64,000 nucleotides of DNA from Streptomyces sp. R302 (GTDB lineage Bacteria; Actinomycetota; Actinomycetes; Streptomycetales; Streptomycetaceae): the NCBI RefSeq assembly GCF_012927245.1, contig NZ_JABBGE010000007.1:124001-188000 (forward strand). Direction: 5' to 3'. Below, one piece after another: positions 1-8,717 of this stretch (the stretch's first letter is position 1; each line of letters starts with the position of its first letter). The notes beneath the pieces were generated by a model, which had not been told where the DNA came from, did not search any database, and worked only from the letters and a program-made list of their open reading frames with translations. Position numbers and translations under genes: made by a program.

Positions 1-1
1 G

Positions 2-577
2 ATGAGTCACAGGAATCTGGAGGAGGAGCTGGCCCACCTGCTGGCCGCGGAGCCGGCGCCGCCGCCGCAGGACGCCGACCCGATGGACCGCCAGGCGCCC
101 AGGATCGACCGGCGGCGCACCCGGCCCAGACCGCAGTTCCTCGGCCTCTACCGGCGCATCACCCAGGTGACGGCGCTCTTCGCCGCCATCGCGCTGTGCG
201 CGGCATGTCTCCTCGTGTGGTCCATCGCCTATACGTACGGGCAACTGTCGGAGACCGCGGCGTCCGTACTCCCGATGGACCTCGCTCTCTGGTGGCCGCT
301 CACGCTGTACGGCCCCTGGTCCGTCGCGGCCCTCTCGGTTCTACGGGCGGCCGTACAGCGACAGCCCGCGAAGCGCTCCTGGGGAGTGCTCCTCGTGACC
401 TCGGCCATGGCGGTGGCCCTGTGCGTGAGCCACTCGTCCCGCTCGGTGCTGGCGTACGTGACACTCGGGATTCCGCCGATCACGTCCCTGGTGTGCTTCT
501 GGGAGCTCGTCGGCCAGTTCTCCTGCGAGCGCCGGACCCGGCGGAGGTCTCGCGTCCCGCAGCCCTCCAAGGCATGA
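2..577 (+). CDS. DUF2637-like small membrane protein
   Basis: A 191-residue protein whose ATG lies at the very edge of the window, so the start cannot be tested against upstream sequence. The first 50 residues are charged and Pro/Arg rich and should be cytoplasmic. Four hydrophobic stretches follow at about residues 53-76, 92-115, 126-145 and 148-168, then a basic Arg/Ser tail. The pattern of a soluble end plus four or five helices resembles the actinobacterial DUF2637 family, often found near mobile or plasmid-derived DNA; its biochemical role is unknown. A strong hairpin terminator follows at 652-682. The family assignment is by pattern only; it could be an unrelated small membrane protein. 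Confidence 0.6.
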   Translation: MSHRNLEEELAHLLAAEPAPPPQDADPMDRQAPRIDRRRTRPRPQFLGLYRRITQVTALFAAIALCAACLLVWSIAYTYGQLSETAASVLPMDLALWWPLTLYGPWSVAALSVLRAAVQRQPAKRSWGVLLVTSAMAVALCVSHSSRSVLAYVTLGIPPITSLVCFWELVGQFSCERRTRRRSRVPQPSKA

Positions 578-651
578 CGAACCCCCGGAAGAATCCCCGG
601 AAGGAACCACCCGACCTCCACTGAGGGACCGCCGAGAAGCTCCTCAGCAGA

Positions 652-682
652 AACGGTTCGCCGACTCCCCCGGCGAACCGTT
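652..682 (+). terminator. Intrinsic-type hairpin after the DUF2637-like gene
   Basis: A perfect 12-bp stem (AACGGTTCGCCG at 652-663 pairing with 671-682) with a 7-nt loop. It is followed by short TTCCG-type repeats rather than a clear T run, as is common in high-GC genomes. It lies 75 bp after the gene at 2-577. Confidence 0.7.
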
Positions 683-731
683 CCATTCCGTTCCAGCCAG
701 TTCCGTTCCGTTCCAATCCGTCCGTACGCGA

Positions 732-750
732 CTAAGGGCTGTCCCGTAAA
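732..750 (+). repeat. Left terminal inverted repeat of the IS5-type element
   Basis: Reads CTAAGGGCTGTCCCGTAAA. Its reverse complement occurs at 2206-2224 with a single change (T to C at position 16). Confidence 0.8.
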
Positions 751-2221
751 GGCCCCTCATAGCTCAGGGAACGGCAGGGTGTCGTCCATCATCTGCAACA
801 ACTTCCGAGCAGGTGTCGCTTCCTCTGGCCGTACGGAGGAGACGACGCTCTCGATGACTGACCGGCCTACGTACACGGCTGCCCTTGAGGCCGTCTCCCA
901 GCCGGTTTGCTGCCGGTAGCTCGCATCGTGTTTGCGGTCCTGGGTCGCCGAAGCGGCGGAGTGCCACTGGTCGGTCTGGTAGATGCTTCCCAGCAGGTCT
1001 AGCAACTCGGCCTTGCAGGCCACGTGCGGGGACCCGGCCAGTTCGAGAAGGAACGGGACGGTGGGAGCTGTCGCCTCGCCGACAACGAACCCCAGCGCGC
1101 AGATGGCATCGCCCAGGTCATCGATGGCGATGCGGGCCGTGTCCTCGTCCCCGTATGCGATCCGGGACAGCAGAGGGGGGATACCGCCGGCTGCGGCGCC
1201 CGTCGCGTCGCGCAGTTCTCCCCAGCGGACCGCGGAAAGGCTCCTCAACAGACTTCCCACACCCTGCTCCTCATCAGATCCTCGTGCCGGCCCCGGCGGT
1301 GCCTTGAACATGGTGCAGCTATGGGTGAGGCCCTGGCCAGACGACCTTTGACCGGGTGGTGTAACAGGCCACCGGCTGGCGCCATGATCTTGCTGTGACT
1401 GGAGTGATCACGGCGTCGGCCTCGTCCTGGATAGCCCCGTTCACCGGGCTGAGCCCGCGTTGCTTCGGCAAGCTGGTGACTGCGCTGCGCCGAGAGGGAG
1501 CCGACGAGGTGCGGCGGGGCCGGCCGTGGGGGCTGCCGCTGGAGGACCGGGTGCTGCTGGTCACGGCGTACTGGCGCACCAACTTGACGCTGCGCCAGCT
1601 TGCCCCGCTCTTCGGGGTGTCGAAGTCCGCGGCCGACCGCGTCATTAAACACATCGGCCCCCTGCTCGCGCTCCGGCCGCGCAAGCGGTTCCGCAGGGAC
1701 ACTGTGCTCGTCGTGGACGGCACCCTGGTGCCCACCCGGGACCACACGGTGGCGGAGCAGTCCAAGAACTATCGGTACTCGACGAATCACCAGGTCGTGA
1801 TCGATGCCGATACCCGCCTGGTCGTCGTGGTCGGCCAGCCGCTCGCCGGGAACCGCAACGACTGCAAGGCGTGGGAGGAATCTGGCGCCAAGGCCTCCGT
1901 CGGCAGCACCACGACGATCGCCGACGGCGGCTACCCGGGCACCGGACTTGTCATGCCTCACCGTCGGCGAAAGGGCGAAGAGCTACCCAAGTGGAAGGAG
2001 GCGCACAACAAGTCCCACAAGCAGGTCCGTGCCCGCGTTGAGCACGTCTTCGCCAGGATGAAGACGTGGAAGATCCTCCGCGACTGCCGCCTCAAAGGTG
2101 ACGGCGTTCACCACGCCATGCTCGGCATCGCACGGATGCACAACACTCGCCGGATAGGCGAGCGGCGCACGACGGCCGGCCATGCCCGAGGCGACCCGGA
2201 GATCATTTGCGGGACAGCCCT
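735..2221 (+). mobile_element. IS5-family insertion sequence enclosing a second, non-transposase gene
   Basis: The ends are an almost perfect inverted repeat (732-750 and 2206-2224, 18 of 19 matching), each flanked by TA, consistent with a 2-bp target duplication. The transposase runs rightward at 1395. The left third of the element is occupied by an oppositely oriented HEAT-like gene (757-1311) whose stop lies about 20 bp inside the left repeat. Typical IS5-type elements of this group carry only the transposase in under about 1 kb, so this 1.49-kb arrangement is unusual. It may be an IS with a passenger gene, or a composite left by deletion between two copies. Confidence 0.6.
757..1311 (-). 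CDS. Hypothetical HEAT-like protein inside the IS borders
   Basis: A 184-residue protein of unknown function. Residues 35-130 are helical, with spacing like paired HEAT helices: small-residue patterns around TARIAIDDLGDAICALG and VPFLLELAGSPHVACKAELL. Proteins of this look in Streptomyces are annotated only as HEAT-repeat or hypothetical. No catalytic motif or membrane segment is visible. The start is the ATG at 1311; upstream lies the gap to the divergent transposase (start 1395), which must hold both promoters. The gene sits wholly between the IS inverted repeats, so it could be a passenger or a captured host gene. Confidence 0.6.
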   Translation of the reverse strand: MFKAPPGPARGSDEEQGVGSLLRSLSAVRWGELRDATGAAAGGIPPLLSRIAYGDEDTARIAIDDLGDAICALGFVVGEATAPTVPFLLELAGSPHVACKAELLDLLGSIYQTDQWHSAASATQDRKHDASYRQQTGWETASRAAVYVGRSVIESVVSSVRPEEATPARKLLQMMDDTLPFPEL

Positions 2222-2288
2222 TAGGTTCGGTCCCGCCGATCATGTCCGGAGCCAGATGATGGTTGCGACGGTGATGGTGCCCAGGTAG
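1395..2288 (+). CDS. IS5-family DDE transposase
   Basis: A 297-residue transposase starting at GTG. A helix-turn-helix segment lies at about residues 63-87 (LTLRQLAPLFGVSKSAADR). The DDE triad is visible: D108 in VLVVDGT, D177 in IADGGY and E216 in RVEHVFARMK, with the family pattern YRYSTNHQVVIDA between them. The reading frame continues about 65 bases past the right inverted repeat, so the last ~25 residues are encoded outside the element and are probably not native. The usual C-terminus of this group ends soon after LGIARMHN. All catalytic residues are present, so the enzyme may be active. Confidence 0.9.
   Translation: MTGVITASASSWIAPFTGLSPRCFGKLVTALRREGADEVRRGRPWGLPLEDRVLLVTAYWRTNLTLRQLAPLFGVSKSAADRVIKHIGPLLALRPRKRFRRDTVLVVDGTLVPTRDHTVAEQSKNYRYSTNHQVVIDADTRLVVVVGQPLAGNRNDCKAWEESGAKASVGSTTTIADGGYPGTGLVMPHRRRKGEELPKWKEAHNKSHKQVRARVEHVFARMKTWKILRDCRLKGDGVHHAMLGIARMHNTRRIGERRTTAGHARGDPEIICGTALRFGPADHVRSQMMVATVMVPR
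2206..2224 (+). repeat. Right terminal inverted repeat of the IS5-type element
   Basis: Reverse complement of 732-750 with one mismatch. It lies between the intact transposase and the remnant transposase to its right, so it could also have served as an end of the neighbouring element. Confidence 0.75.
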
Positions 2289-2876
2289 ACGTATGCGCGC
2301 TTGTCGTACCTCGTGGACACGGGGATGCCGCGCCGACGCAAGTAGCGTCGGGTCCGGCGATTGCTGTACGCCTTGTCGGCGCTCACGCTGTCTGGTGTGG
2401 TTAGCGGGTGGCCTGGCCCGAGTCGAGGCACCCGGATGCGTTCCATGACTGGCCCGAACTGTGTGCAGTCCGCCCGTTGGCCTGCCGTCAGTCTGCCGTC
2501 AGTAACAGTGAGAGCACGTGGCAACGCCCGTCGGCACTCAGGTGGATCTTGATGATGAAGCCTCCTCGGGAACGACCGAGCGCCTCACCTCCTGCACCAC
2601 CTCCGCCAGGCGGGCGCACAGTCTCGCCCACAGGCTTCCGCTCTGGTGTGCCATCGCGGCCGCCCCTTTTGACGCGGCGGGCGGCGGAGCTTTCCGCGCG
2701 CCGGCCGGTAGCGTTCAGGCAGGTCGCGCCGCTGCTCCCCGGTTCGCACCCGGTGCAGGATGCCGTTGATCACCTGACGGTGATCAACGGCACCACCTGC
2801 AGCGGTTGTTGTCCGTGGGCAGGAGCGGTTCCAGACGTCGCCACTCCGCCTCCGTCGGATCCCCCCGACCGGTCAC
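2240..2876 (-). pseudogene. Decayed IS5-type transposase, multiple frameshifts and deletions
   Basis: Fragments of one transposase lie in three frames on the minus strand. The N-terminus (GRGDPTEAEWRRLEPLLP) starts near 2876. Next comes INGILHRVRTG..RDLPERY near 2770-2700. The C-terminal third (FGPVMERIRVPRLGPG, then VSADKAYSNRRTRRYLRRRG, then TRYDKRAYVYLGTITVATII) ends at 2240. The central catalytic segment and about 40 residues before TRYDKRAYV are missing, so it cannot be functional. It adjoins the right end of the intact IS and the 3' end of the small zinc-ribbon gene. Confidence 0.85.
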
Positions 2877-2913
2877 GCAAGAGCCAAGGAACCAGTGGGT
2901 GACATGGGTACGG

Positions 2914-3324
2914 TCAGCATCTGCGATGCCACCACGCCAGCCCCGGGTCTTCCGTCGGCTCGTGATGCGTTCGCCCGAGGAGCACCGCGTCCAGGCGCTC
3001 GACCTGCACCCGGAGTTCACCCGCGGCCCTTGGCGGAAGCATGAACAAAGCGTCTTGCAGCTTGTCCCGGGCCCAACCCTCGCCGCAGCAGGGGCAGGTG
3101 AACTCCGCCTCCCCTTGCCTCCACCGGCGCCTCGTGCCGTGGACGCGCACGGACCACACGCTCAGCGCCACCGCCACGACGCCCGGAGACAATCGCTCCC
3201 GTTCGAGCACACGGACAGCGGCGTTGGCCGCTCCCGACAGACCCGGGACATCGCGATACCGCACCCAGGGTGCACTCCACCTGCGTTCCCGTGGCCGAAG
3301 TGAAGCTGGTGTTCTACGAGGCAC
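2914..3324 (-). CDS. Hypothetical small protein with a CPCC zinc-ribbon-like motif
   Basis: A 136-residue protein beginning at GTG 3324. Its centre is well composed, with a Cys pair in FTCPCCGEGW (about residue 75) followed by an amphipathic helix rich in Leu (KLQDALFMLP, then LRVQVERLDAVLL). It looks like a real Streptomyces reading frame. The last ~15 residues (after THHEP) are poor in pattern, and the frame ends where the transposase remnant begins, so the 3' end was probably replaced by insertion. Only one Cys pair is visible, so a metal site is speculative. No function can be assigned. Confidence 0.45.
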   Translation of the reverse strand: MPRRTPASLRPRERRWSAPWVRYRDVPGLSGAANAAVRVLERERLSPGVVAVALSVWSVRVHGTRRRWRQGEAEFTCPCCGEGWARDKLQDALFMLPPRAAGELRVQVERLDAVLLGRTHHEPTEDPGLAWWHRRC

Positions 3325-3399
3325 GGCCCCTTCGGATGCAGGTCATGAACAGCATCCTCCCACAGCCCGAGCCGCAGCCCGAGATCGGCCGGACGGAAC

Positions 3400-4527
3400 C
3401 TAGCTCAGCGTCTTCACCGCGGCAGCGTCGTACGGCTTCAGCTCGTCGAACCGGCCCGACAGGACCTTCGACGCCCACTCGGGGTCCTGGAGCAGGGCGC
3501 GGCCGACGGCGACCATGTCGAACTCGTCCCCCTCCAGGCGGTCCAGGAGCTCGTCGATGCCCTGCACCGGAGAGCCCTGGCCCACGAAGGCGCCGATGAA
3601 GTCGCCGTCGAGGCCGACCGAGCCGACGGTGATGGTGGGCCTGCCGGTGAGCTTCTTGGTCCAGCCCGCGAGGTTCAGGTCCGAGCCTTCGAACTCGGGG
3701 ATCCAGTACCGGCGGGTGGAGGCGTGGAAGGCGTCGACGCCGGCCGCGGCGAGCGGGGACAGGATCGCCTCCAGCTCCTGCGGCGTCTCGGCGAGCCGCG
3801 CCTCGTAGGCGTCCTGCTTCCACTGCGAATAGCGGAAGATCACCGGGAAGTCGGGCGAGACGCTCGCGCGCACGGCCGCCACGATCTCGGCCGCGAACCT
3901 CGTACGGGCCACGGGGTCGCCGCCGTAGGCGTCGGTACGGCGGTTCGTCCCCGACCACAGGAACTGGTCGATGAGGTAGCCGTGGGCGCCGTGCAGCTCG
4001 ACGCCGTCGAAGCCGATGCGCTCGGCGGCGGCCGCGGCCTCGGCGAAGGCGCCGATGACGTCGTCGAGGTCGCGCTGGGTCATCGCCTTGCCCTCGCCCT
4101 CGGTGCCGTCGGTGCGGATGCCGGAGGGGCCGACGGCGGGGGCCTCGGGGTAGGGCGCCTGGCCCTCCTTGCGGACCATGCCGATGTGCCAGAGCTGCGG
4201 GACGATCGTGCCGCCCTCCGCGTGCACGGCCTCGGCGACCTTGGCCCAGCCCGCGAGCTGCTCCTCGCCGTGGAACCGCGGCACCCGGTCGCTCTGGCCG
4301 GCCGAGTCGTGGCCGACGTAGGTCCCCTCGGTGACGATCAGTCCCACGCCGGCGGCGGCACGGCGGGCGTAGTAGGAGCGCACGTCCTCGCCGGCGACGC
4401 CGCCCGGGGAGAACATGCGCGTCATCGGCGCCATCGCGATGCGGTTCGGGACGGTCAGGCCGTTCAGCGCGACGGGCCGGGAAAGGATCTCGGCCGCGCG
4501 GGAGGCGGGGGACTCGGTGACGGTCAC
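3400..4527 (-). CDS. Old-yellow-enzyme family ene-reductase (NADH:flavin oxidoreductase)
   Basis: A 375-residue FMN TIM barrel that should reduce activated C=C bonds with NAD(P)H in the cytoplasm. Family landmarks: VPNRIAMAPMTRMF near the N-terminus, HIG (QLWHIGMV), the active-site pattern GFDGVELHGAHGYLIDQFL, DAYGG, and the FMN-phosphate loop MVAVGRALLQDPEW near the C-terminus. The GTG at 4527 was chosen over the ATG at 4542 because GAGGAG sits seven bases before it and family proteins begin just ahead of the barrel. It is divergent from a MarR gene 118 bp away, and two palindromes lie between them. The likely model is MarR repression relieved by an electrophile or quinone. Confidence 0.88.
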   Translation of the reverse strand: MTVTESPASRAAEILSRPVALNGLTVPNRIAMAPMTRMFSPGGVAGEDVRSYYARRAAAGVGLIVTEGTYVGHDSAGQSDRVPRFHGEEQLAGWAKVAEAVHAEGGTIVPQLWHIGMVRKEGQAPYPEAPAVGPSGIRTDGTEGEGKAMTQRDLDDVIGAFAEAAAAAERIGFDGVELHGAHGYLIDQFLWSGTNRRTDAYGGDPVARTRFAAEIVAAVRASVSPDFPVIFRYSQWKQDAYEARLAETPQELEAILSPLAAAGVDAFHASTRRYWIPEFEGSDLNLAGWTKKLTGRPTITVGSVGLDGDFIGAFVGQGSPVQGIDELLDRLEGDEFDMVAVGRALLQDPEWASKVLSGRFDELKPYDAAAVKTLS

Positions 4528-4564
4528 AGAAACGCTCCTCATGGCTACTGCTTGACAACTTCGA

Positions 4565-4583
4565 TGCTTGAGAACCTCATGCA
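4565..4583. promoter_or_regulatory. Imperfect palindrome, candidate MarR operator 1
   Basis: TGCTTGAG-AAC-CTCATGCA; the arms match at 7 of 8 positions. It lies nearer the ene-reductase start and follows a TTGACA hexamer at 4552-4557. A related TTGA-containing palindrome is at 4605-4627. Confidence 0.5.
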
Positions 4584-4604
4584 ATGACGAAGACGGTAGA
4601 GGTC

Positions 4605-4627
4605 GATATTTGAGGTAGTCAAGTATC
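4605..4627. promoter_or_regulatory. Imperfect palindrome, candidate MarR operator 2
   Basis: GATATTTGA-GGTAG-TCAAGTATC; the arms match at 8 of 9 positions. It ends 18 bases before the marR ATG, so binding there would cover the regulator's own transcription start region. The TTGA/TCAA half-sites and overall size fit MarR-family operators. Confidence 0.6.
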
Positions 4628-4645
4628 TCCGGGTAGAGTGACCCC

Positions 4646-5083
4646 ATGACCGAAGCTCCCCGCGCCGACACGGCCCAGCTCATGGAGCTGCTCTCCCTGT
4701 CCCTCGGCGTCTACTACGGCGAGTTCATCGCCTCGGCGGCGAGCGAGAACCTCACGGCGAGCCAGGGCAAGGCCCTCACCGTGCTGCGTCGGGGACCCGC
4801 GGCGATGCGGGCCCTGGCCGAGACCATGACCTGCGACGCGTCGAACATCACCGGGATCGTCGACCGACTGGAGAAGCGCGGCCTGGTGCGCCGCGAGGCC
4901 GGCACCTCCGACCGACGCGTCAAGAACGTCGTCCTCACCGCCGAGGGCGAGCGCGTCGCCGACGCGATCCGCGCGAGGATGCCCATCACCCGGGAGGGCC
5001 TCGACAGGCTCGACGACCAGGACCGGGACCGTCTGCGGATCCTGCTGGAACGAGTCTTCCTCTCCGACCACCCCACCGCCTGA
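4646..5083 (+). CDS. MarR-family transcriptional regulator
   Basis: A 145-residue winged-helix dimer repressor. The DNA-reading part is at about residues 50-95 (MRALAETMTCDASNITGIVDRLEKRGLV), followed by the wing signature RREAGTSDRRVKNVVLTAEG. The N- and C-terminal helices form the dimer interface. No strong ribosome site precedes the ATG. It is divergent from the ene-reductase, and two palindromes in the 118-bp gap make control of that gene and itself likely. A single Cys (residue 82, in MTCDAS) lies in the reading head; whether it senses oxidants is not shown by the sequence. Confidence 0.9.
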   Translation: MTEAPRADTAQLMELLSLSLGVYYGEFIASAASENLTASQGKALTVLRRGPAAMRALAETMTCDASNITGIVDRLEKRGLVRREAGTSDRRVKNVVLTAEGERVADAIRARMPITREGLDRLDDQDRDRLRILLERVFLSDHPTA

Positions 5084-5129
5084 TCCTCCGCCCCTGGCGA
5101 CGGGTACGACCCCGGGGGCACCGCCCCCC

Positions 5130-5179
5130 GTCGGCCCCAACGGTGTCACCCTCCGTCGACCCCACCGGTGTCAACCTCC
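5130..5179. repeat. 25-bp tandem duplication in the marR-chitinase gap
   Basis: Two head-to-tail 25-bp copies (5130-5154 and 5155-5179), 22 of 25 identical, each containing CGGTGTCA. The 5084-5315 gap otherwise holds only a doubtful 46-codon minus-strand frame (5286 to 5146) rich in Gly/Glu; no gene is called there. Confidence 0.7.
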
Positions 5180-5315
5180 TCAGCGCCGGAGCCGCCGACT
5201 CCCTCGGCCGGCGTCCACCGCCCGGCCAACTCCTCACCGCCTCCGCCGAGTTCTTTCGCGAGCGCGGTCACCAGGCATTTCTCCATGGAGTGACTCAAGG
5301 GGTGAGACGAGGGTC

Positions 5316-5344
5316 TTGACGACGCGATTGGTCCAGTCCAATCT
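5316..5344 (+). promoter_or_regulatory. Chitinase promoter with DasR-like site
   Basis: TTGACG at 5316-5321 and CAATCT at 5339-5344 are 17 bases apart, a good -35/-10 layout. The spacer and -10 overlap TGGTCCAGTCCA (5329-5340), which matches 10 of 12 bases of the published DasR responsive element core TGGTCTAGACCA and sits in the wider palindrome 5327-5342. DasR, the GntR regulator of N-acetylglucosamine use, represses Streptomyces chitinase genes through such sites. Site identity is by pattern. Confidence 0.65.
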
Positions 5345-5419
5345 GTGACGCGCTCACCTCTCCCTGCTCCCCACCCCACCCCCCCATCCCCATCACCACC
5401 CACAGCTCCCCCTGGAGGA

Positions 5420-7096
5420 ATGGTGTTCGTACGCAACCGTCTGGTGGCATCGCTCGGCGCGTCGCTGCTGGGCGCGGCGGCCCTGGTCGCCCTGCCCGCC
5501 CCAGCCGCCCAGGCCGCCGAACTGCTGACGAACCCGGGCTTCGAGTCCGGCTCCCTCTCCGGGTGGAGCTGCTCCGGCGGCACCGGCTCGGTGGTGTCGA
5601 GCCCCGTCCACGGCGGTACCAAGGCGCTGGCCGGCGCGGCGAGCGCCTCCGACACCGCCCGGTGCGCCCAGACGGTCGCCGTCCAGCCCAACACGACCTA
5701 CACGCTGGCCGGTTGGGTGCGCGGCAATTACGTGTACCTCGGCGTCGACGGCAGCGCCTCGACCTGGACCGCGTCGGCACCCTCGTACCAGCGCCTCTCG
5801 CTGAGCTTCACCACCGGCGCGAGCCAGACCAGTGCCACCGTCTACACCCACGGCTGGTACGGGCAGGGCACCTACTACGCCGACGACCTCAGCCTCGACG
5901 GCCCCGGCGGCGGGGGCGGCGGCGACACGCAGGCCCCGAGCGCGCCCACGGGCCTCCAGGTGGCTTCGAAGACCGCCTCCGCGGTGACCCTAGCCTGGGC
6001 CGCGGCCTCCGACGACGTGGGCGTCACGGGGTACGACGTCTACCAGGGGGCCGCCAAGGTCAGCACGGTGACGGGCACGACCGCCACGGTCGGCGGGCTT
6101 GCCCCGAGCACCGCGTACACCTTCACCGTCAGGGCCCGCGACGCCGCCGGCAACGTCTCCCCCGCGTCCGCTCCGGTCACGGTCAGCACCGAGGCGGGCG
6201 GCGGGGGCGGCACCGGCTTCAAGCAGGCCGCGCCCTACCTGTACCTCGGCTGGGGCAACCCGCCGGCCCCGGCCACGGTCATGAACGCCACCGGCATCAA
6301 GACCTTCACCATGGCCTTCATCCTCTCCTCCGGCGGCTGCAACCCGGCCTGGGACGGCCAGCGTCCGCTCACCGGCGGGATCGACCAGTCCACCATCAAC
6401 GCCATCCGGGCGGCCGGCGGCGACATCGTCCCGTCCATCGGCGGCTGGTCCGGCAACAAGCTCGGCCCCAACTGCGCCACCCCGGAGGCCCTCGCCGGCG
6501 CGTACCAGAAGGTCATCGACGCCTACGGGCTCAAGTCCATCGACGTCGACATCGAGAACACCGACGAGTTCGAGAACGCCGCCGTCCAGGACCGCGTCCT
6601 CGGCGCGCTGAAGATCGTCAAGGCGAACAACCCGGGCCTGCGCACCATCCTCACCTTCGGCACCTCGACTACCGGCCCGACCTCCTGGGGCAACCGGCTC
6701 ATCGAACAGTCCAAGGCGCTGAACGCCGGCATCGACGTCTTCACCATCATGCCCTTCGACTTCGGCGGCGGCGCCGACATGTACGGCAACACCGTCAAGG
6801 CCGCCGACGGCCTGAAGAACAAGCTCAAGTCCGTCTACGGCTGGGACGACGCCACCGCCTACGCCCACGTCGGCATCTCCGGCATGAACGGCCTCTCCGA
6901 CCAGCAGGAGGTCACCACCCCGCAGACCTGGACCGGCATTCGGGACTGGGCCAACACCCACCACATCGCCCGGCTCGCCTTCTGGTCCGTCAACCGCGAC
7001 CGGGGCTGCGCCGGCGGCGGGGTGACCGAGACCTGCTCCGGCATCGCCCAGGCCGACTGGGAGTTCACGAAGATCACCGCCGGCTTCACCGGCTGA
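5420..7096 (+). CDS. Secreted modular chitinase: CBM, fibronectin III, GH18
   Basis: An exported endo- or exo-acting chitinase. The signal peptide spans residues 1-33, with a cut expected after AQA-AE. A jelly-roll carbohydrate-binding domain covers about 34-160 (ELLTNPGFESGSLSGW to ADDLSLDG), a Gly linker follows, a fibronectin III domain covers 171-257, another Gly linker, then the GH18 barrel from about 268 to 558. The barrel shows SIGGWSG (339-345) and the catalytic pattern DVDIE with D375, D377 and acid/base E379. GGAGG ends one base before ATG 5420; the next codon, GTG 5423, is an equally good start. It is regulated through a DasR-like site and followed by a strong hairpin. Confidence 0.92.
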   Translation: MVFVRNRLVASLGASLLGAAALVALPAPAAQAAELLTNPGFESGSLSGWSCSGGTGSVVSSPVHGGTKALAGAASASDTARCAQTVAVQPNTTYTLAGWVRGNYVYLGVDGSASTWTASAPSYQRLSLSFTTGASQTSATVYTHGWYGQGTYYADDLSLDGPGGGGGGDTQAPSAPTGLQVASKTASAVTLAWAAASDDVGVTGYDVYQGAAKVSTVTGTTATVGGLAPSTAYTFTVRARDAAGNVSPASAPVTVSTEAGGGGGTGFKQAAPYLYLGWGNPPAPATVMNATGIKTFTMAFILSSGGCNPAWDGQRPLTGGIDQSTINAIRAAGGDIVPSIGGWSGNKLGPNCATPEALAGAYQKVIDAYGLKSIDVDIENTDEFENAAVQDRVLGALKIVKANNPGLRTILTFGTSTTGPTSWGNRLIEQSKALNAGIDVFTIMPFDFGGGADMYGNTVKAADGLKNKLKSVYGWDDATAYAHVGISGMNGLSDQQEVTTPQTWTGIRDWANTHHIARLAFWSVNRDRGCAGGGVTETCSGIAQADWEFTKITAGFTG

Positions 7097-7112
7097 CGCC
7101 ACCTACGCCGTT

Positions 7113-7152
7113 CGGCGGGCCGGACCCCTCTCTCCTGGGGCCCGGCCCGCCG
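7113..7152. terminator. Bidirectional hairpin between chitinase and hydrolase
   Basis: An 11-bp perfect stem (7113-7123 with 7142-7152), extended by four further C-G pairs after one mismatch. It lies between two convergent genes and can serve both. Confidence 0.75.
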
Positions 7153-7211
7153 CCGTATCGCGCCGGTGACCGTGCCCGTCCGCCGCCCCCGGGAGGCGGG
7201 TCAGGACCGGC

Positions 7212-8110
<899 letters not shown>

Positions 8111-8114
<4 letters not shown>

Positions 8115-8704
8115 GAGGGGTCTCCTTCTCGGGCGGAGGGCCAGTTCTCCAGGAGGGAATGCAGGGCGTCGAGGGCCCGGACCCAGGACTGCTGCGGCGT
8201 ACGCTCGTGCGCGAAACCGCCCGCCGCCTCCAGGGCGACGAATCCGTGGAACGTGCTGCGCAGCAGCCGGACCGCGTCGGTCAGATCGGGTTCGGCCAAT
8301 CCGTAGCCCCGCAGCATGCCGTACGTCAGCACGACCGCGCGGCGCGGTCCGGGCGCGTCCGCGGCCAGCTCCGGGGCGATCTCGATCGGAGCCTGCGTCG
8401 CGGTGTAGCGGCCCGGGTGCTCGTGGGCGTACGCGCGCCATGCGTTCGCGAACGCCACCAGCGCGTCCTTGCCCGCCCGCCCCGCGGTCGCCTCCGCGAT
8501 GCGGATCGTCTTCTCGTCCGCCGCAAGGAGCGCGATCCGCCCGCGCAGGTCGTTCAGGCTCCGTACATGCGCGTAGAGACTCGCGTCCTTCACCCCGAGC
8601 CGCCGCGCCACCTGCGACATGGTCACCCGGTCGAACCCGACCTCGTCCGCCAACTCAGCCGCCACGGCGGTCACTCGCTCCGCTGTCAGCCCCGCACGCA
8701 CCAT
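8111..8704 (-). CDS. TetR-family regulator controlling the hydrolase operon
   Basis: A 197-residue repressor. The HTH is at about residues 25-50 (VTMSQVARRLGVKDASLYAHVRSL), followed by the pattern of the WHG/TetR_C group (LHSLLENWPS at the end). ATG 8704 was preferred over ATG 8716 because GGGGGAG lies just before it; the GTG directly after is also possible. Its stop overlaps the hydrolase start by four bases. A long palindrome with 11 of 14 matching bases per arm begins 14 bp upstream, giving a simple autoregulated two-gene operon. The same frame runs open upstream into IS debris; this is a read-through artefact, not a fusion protein. Confidence 0.88.
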
Positions 8705-8717
8705 GAGCTCCCCCATT

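Noticed and set aside
4542..4683. Longer N-terminus for the ene-reductase
   Set aside because: The extra residues would read through both candidate operators and have no family match; a good ribosome site fits GTG 4527.
5146..5286. A 46-codon minus-strand peptide gene
   Set aside because: Gly/Glu-rich with no ribosome site, and it runs into the 25-bp duplication; not supportable as a gene.
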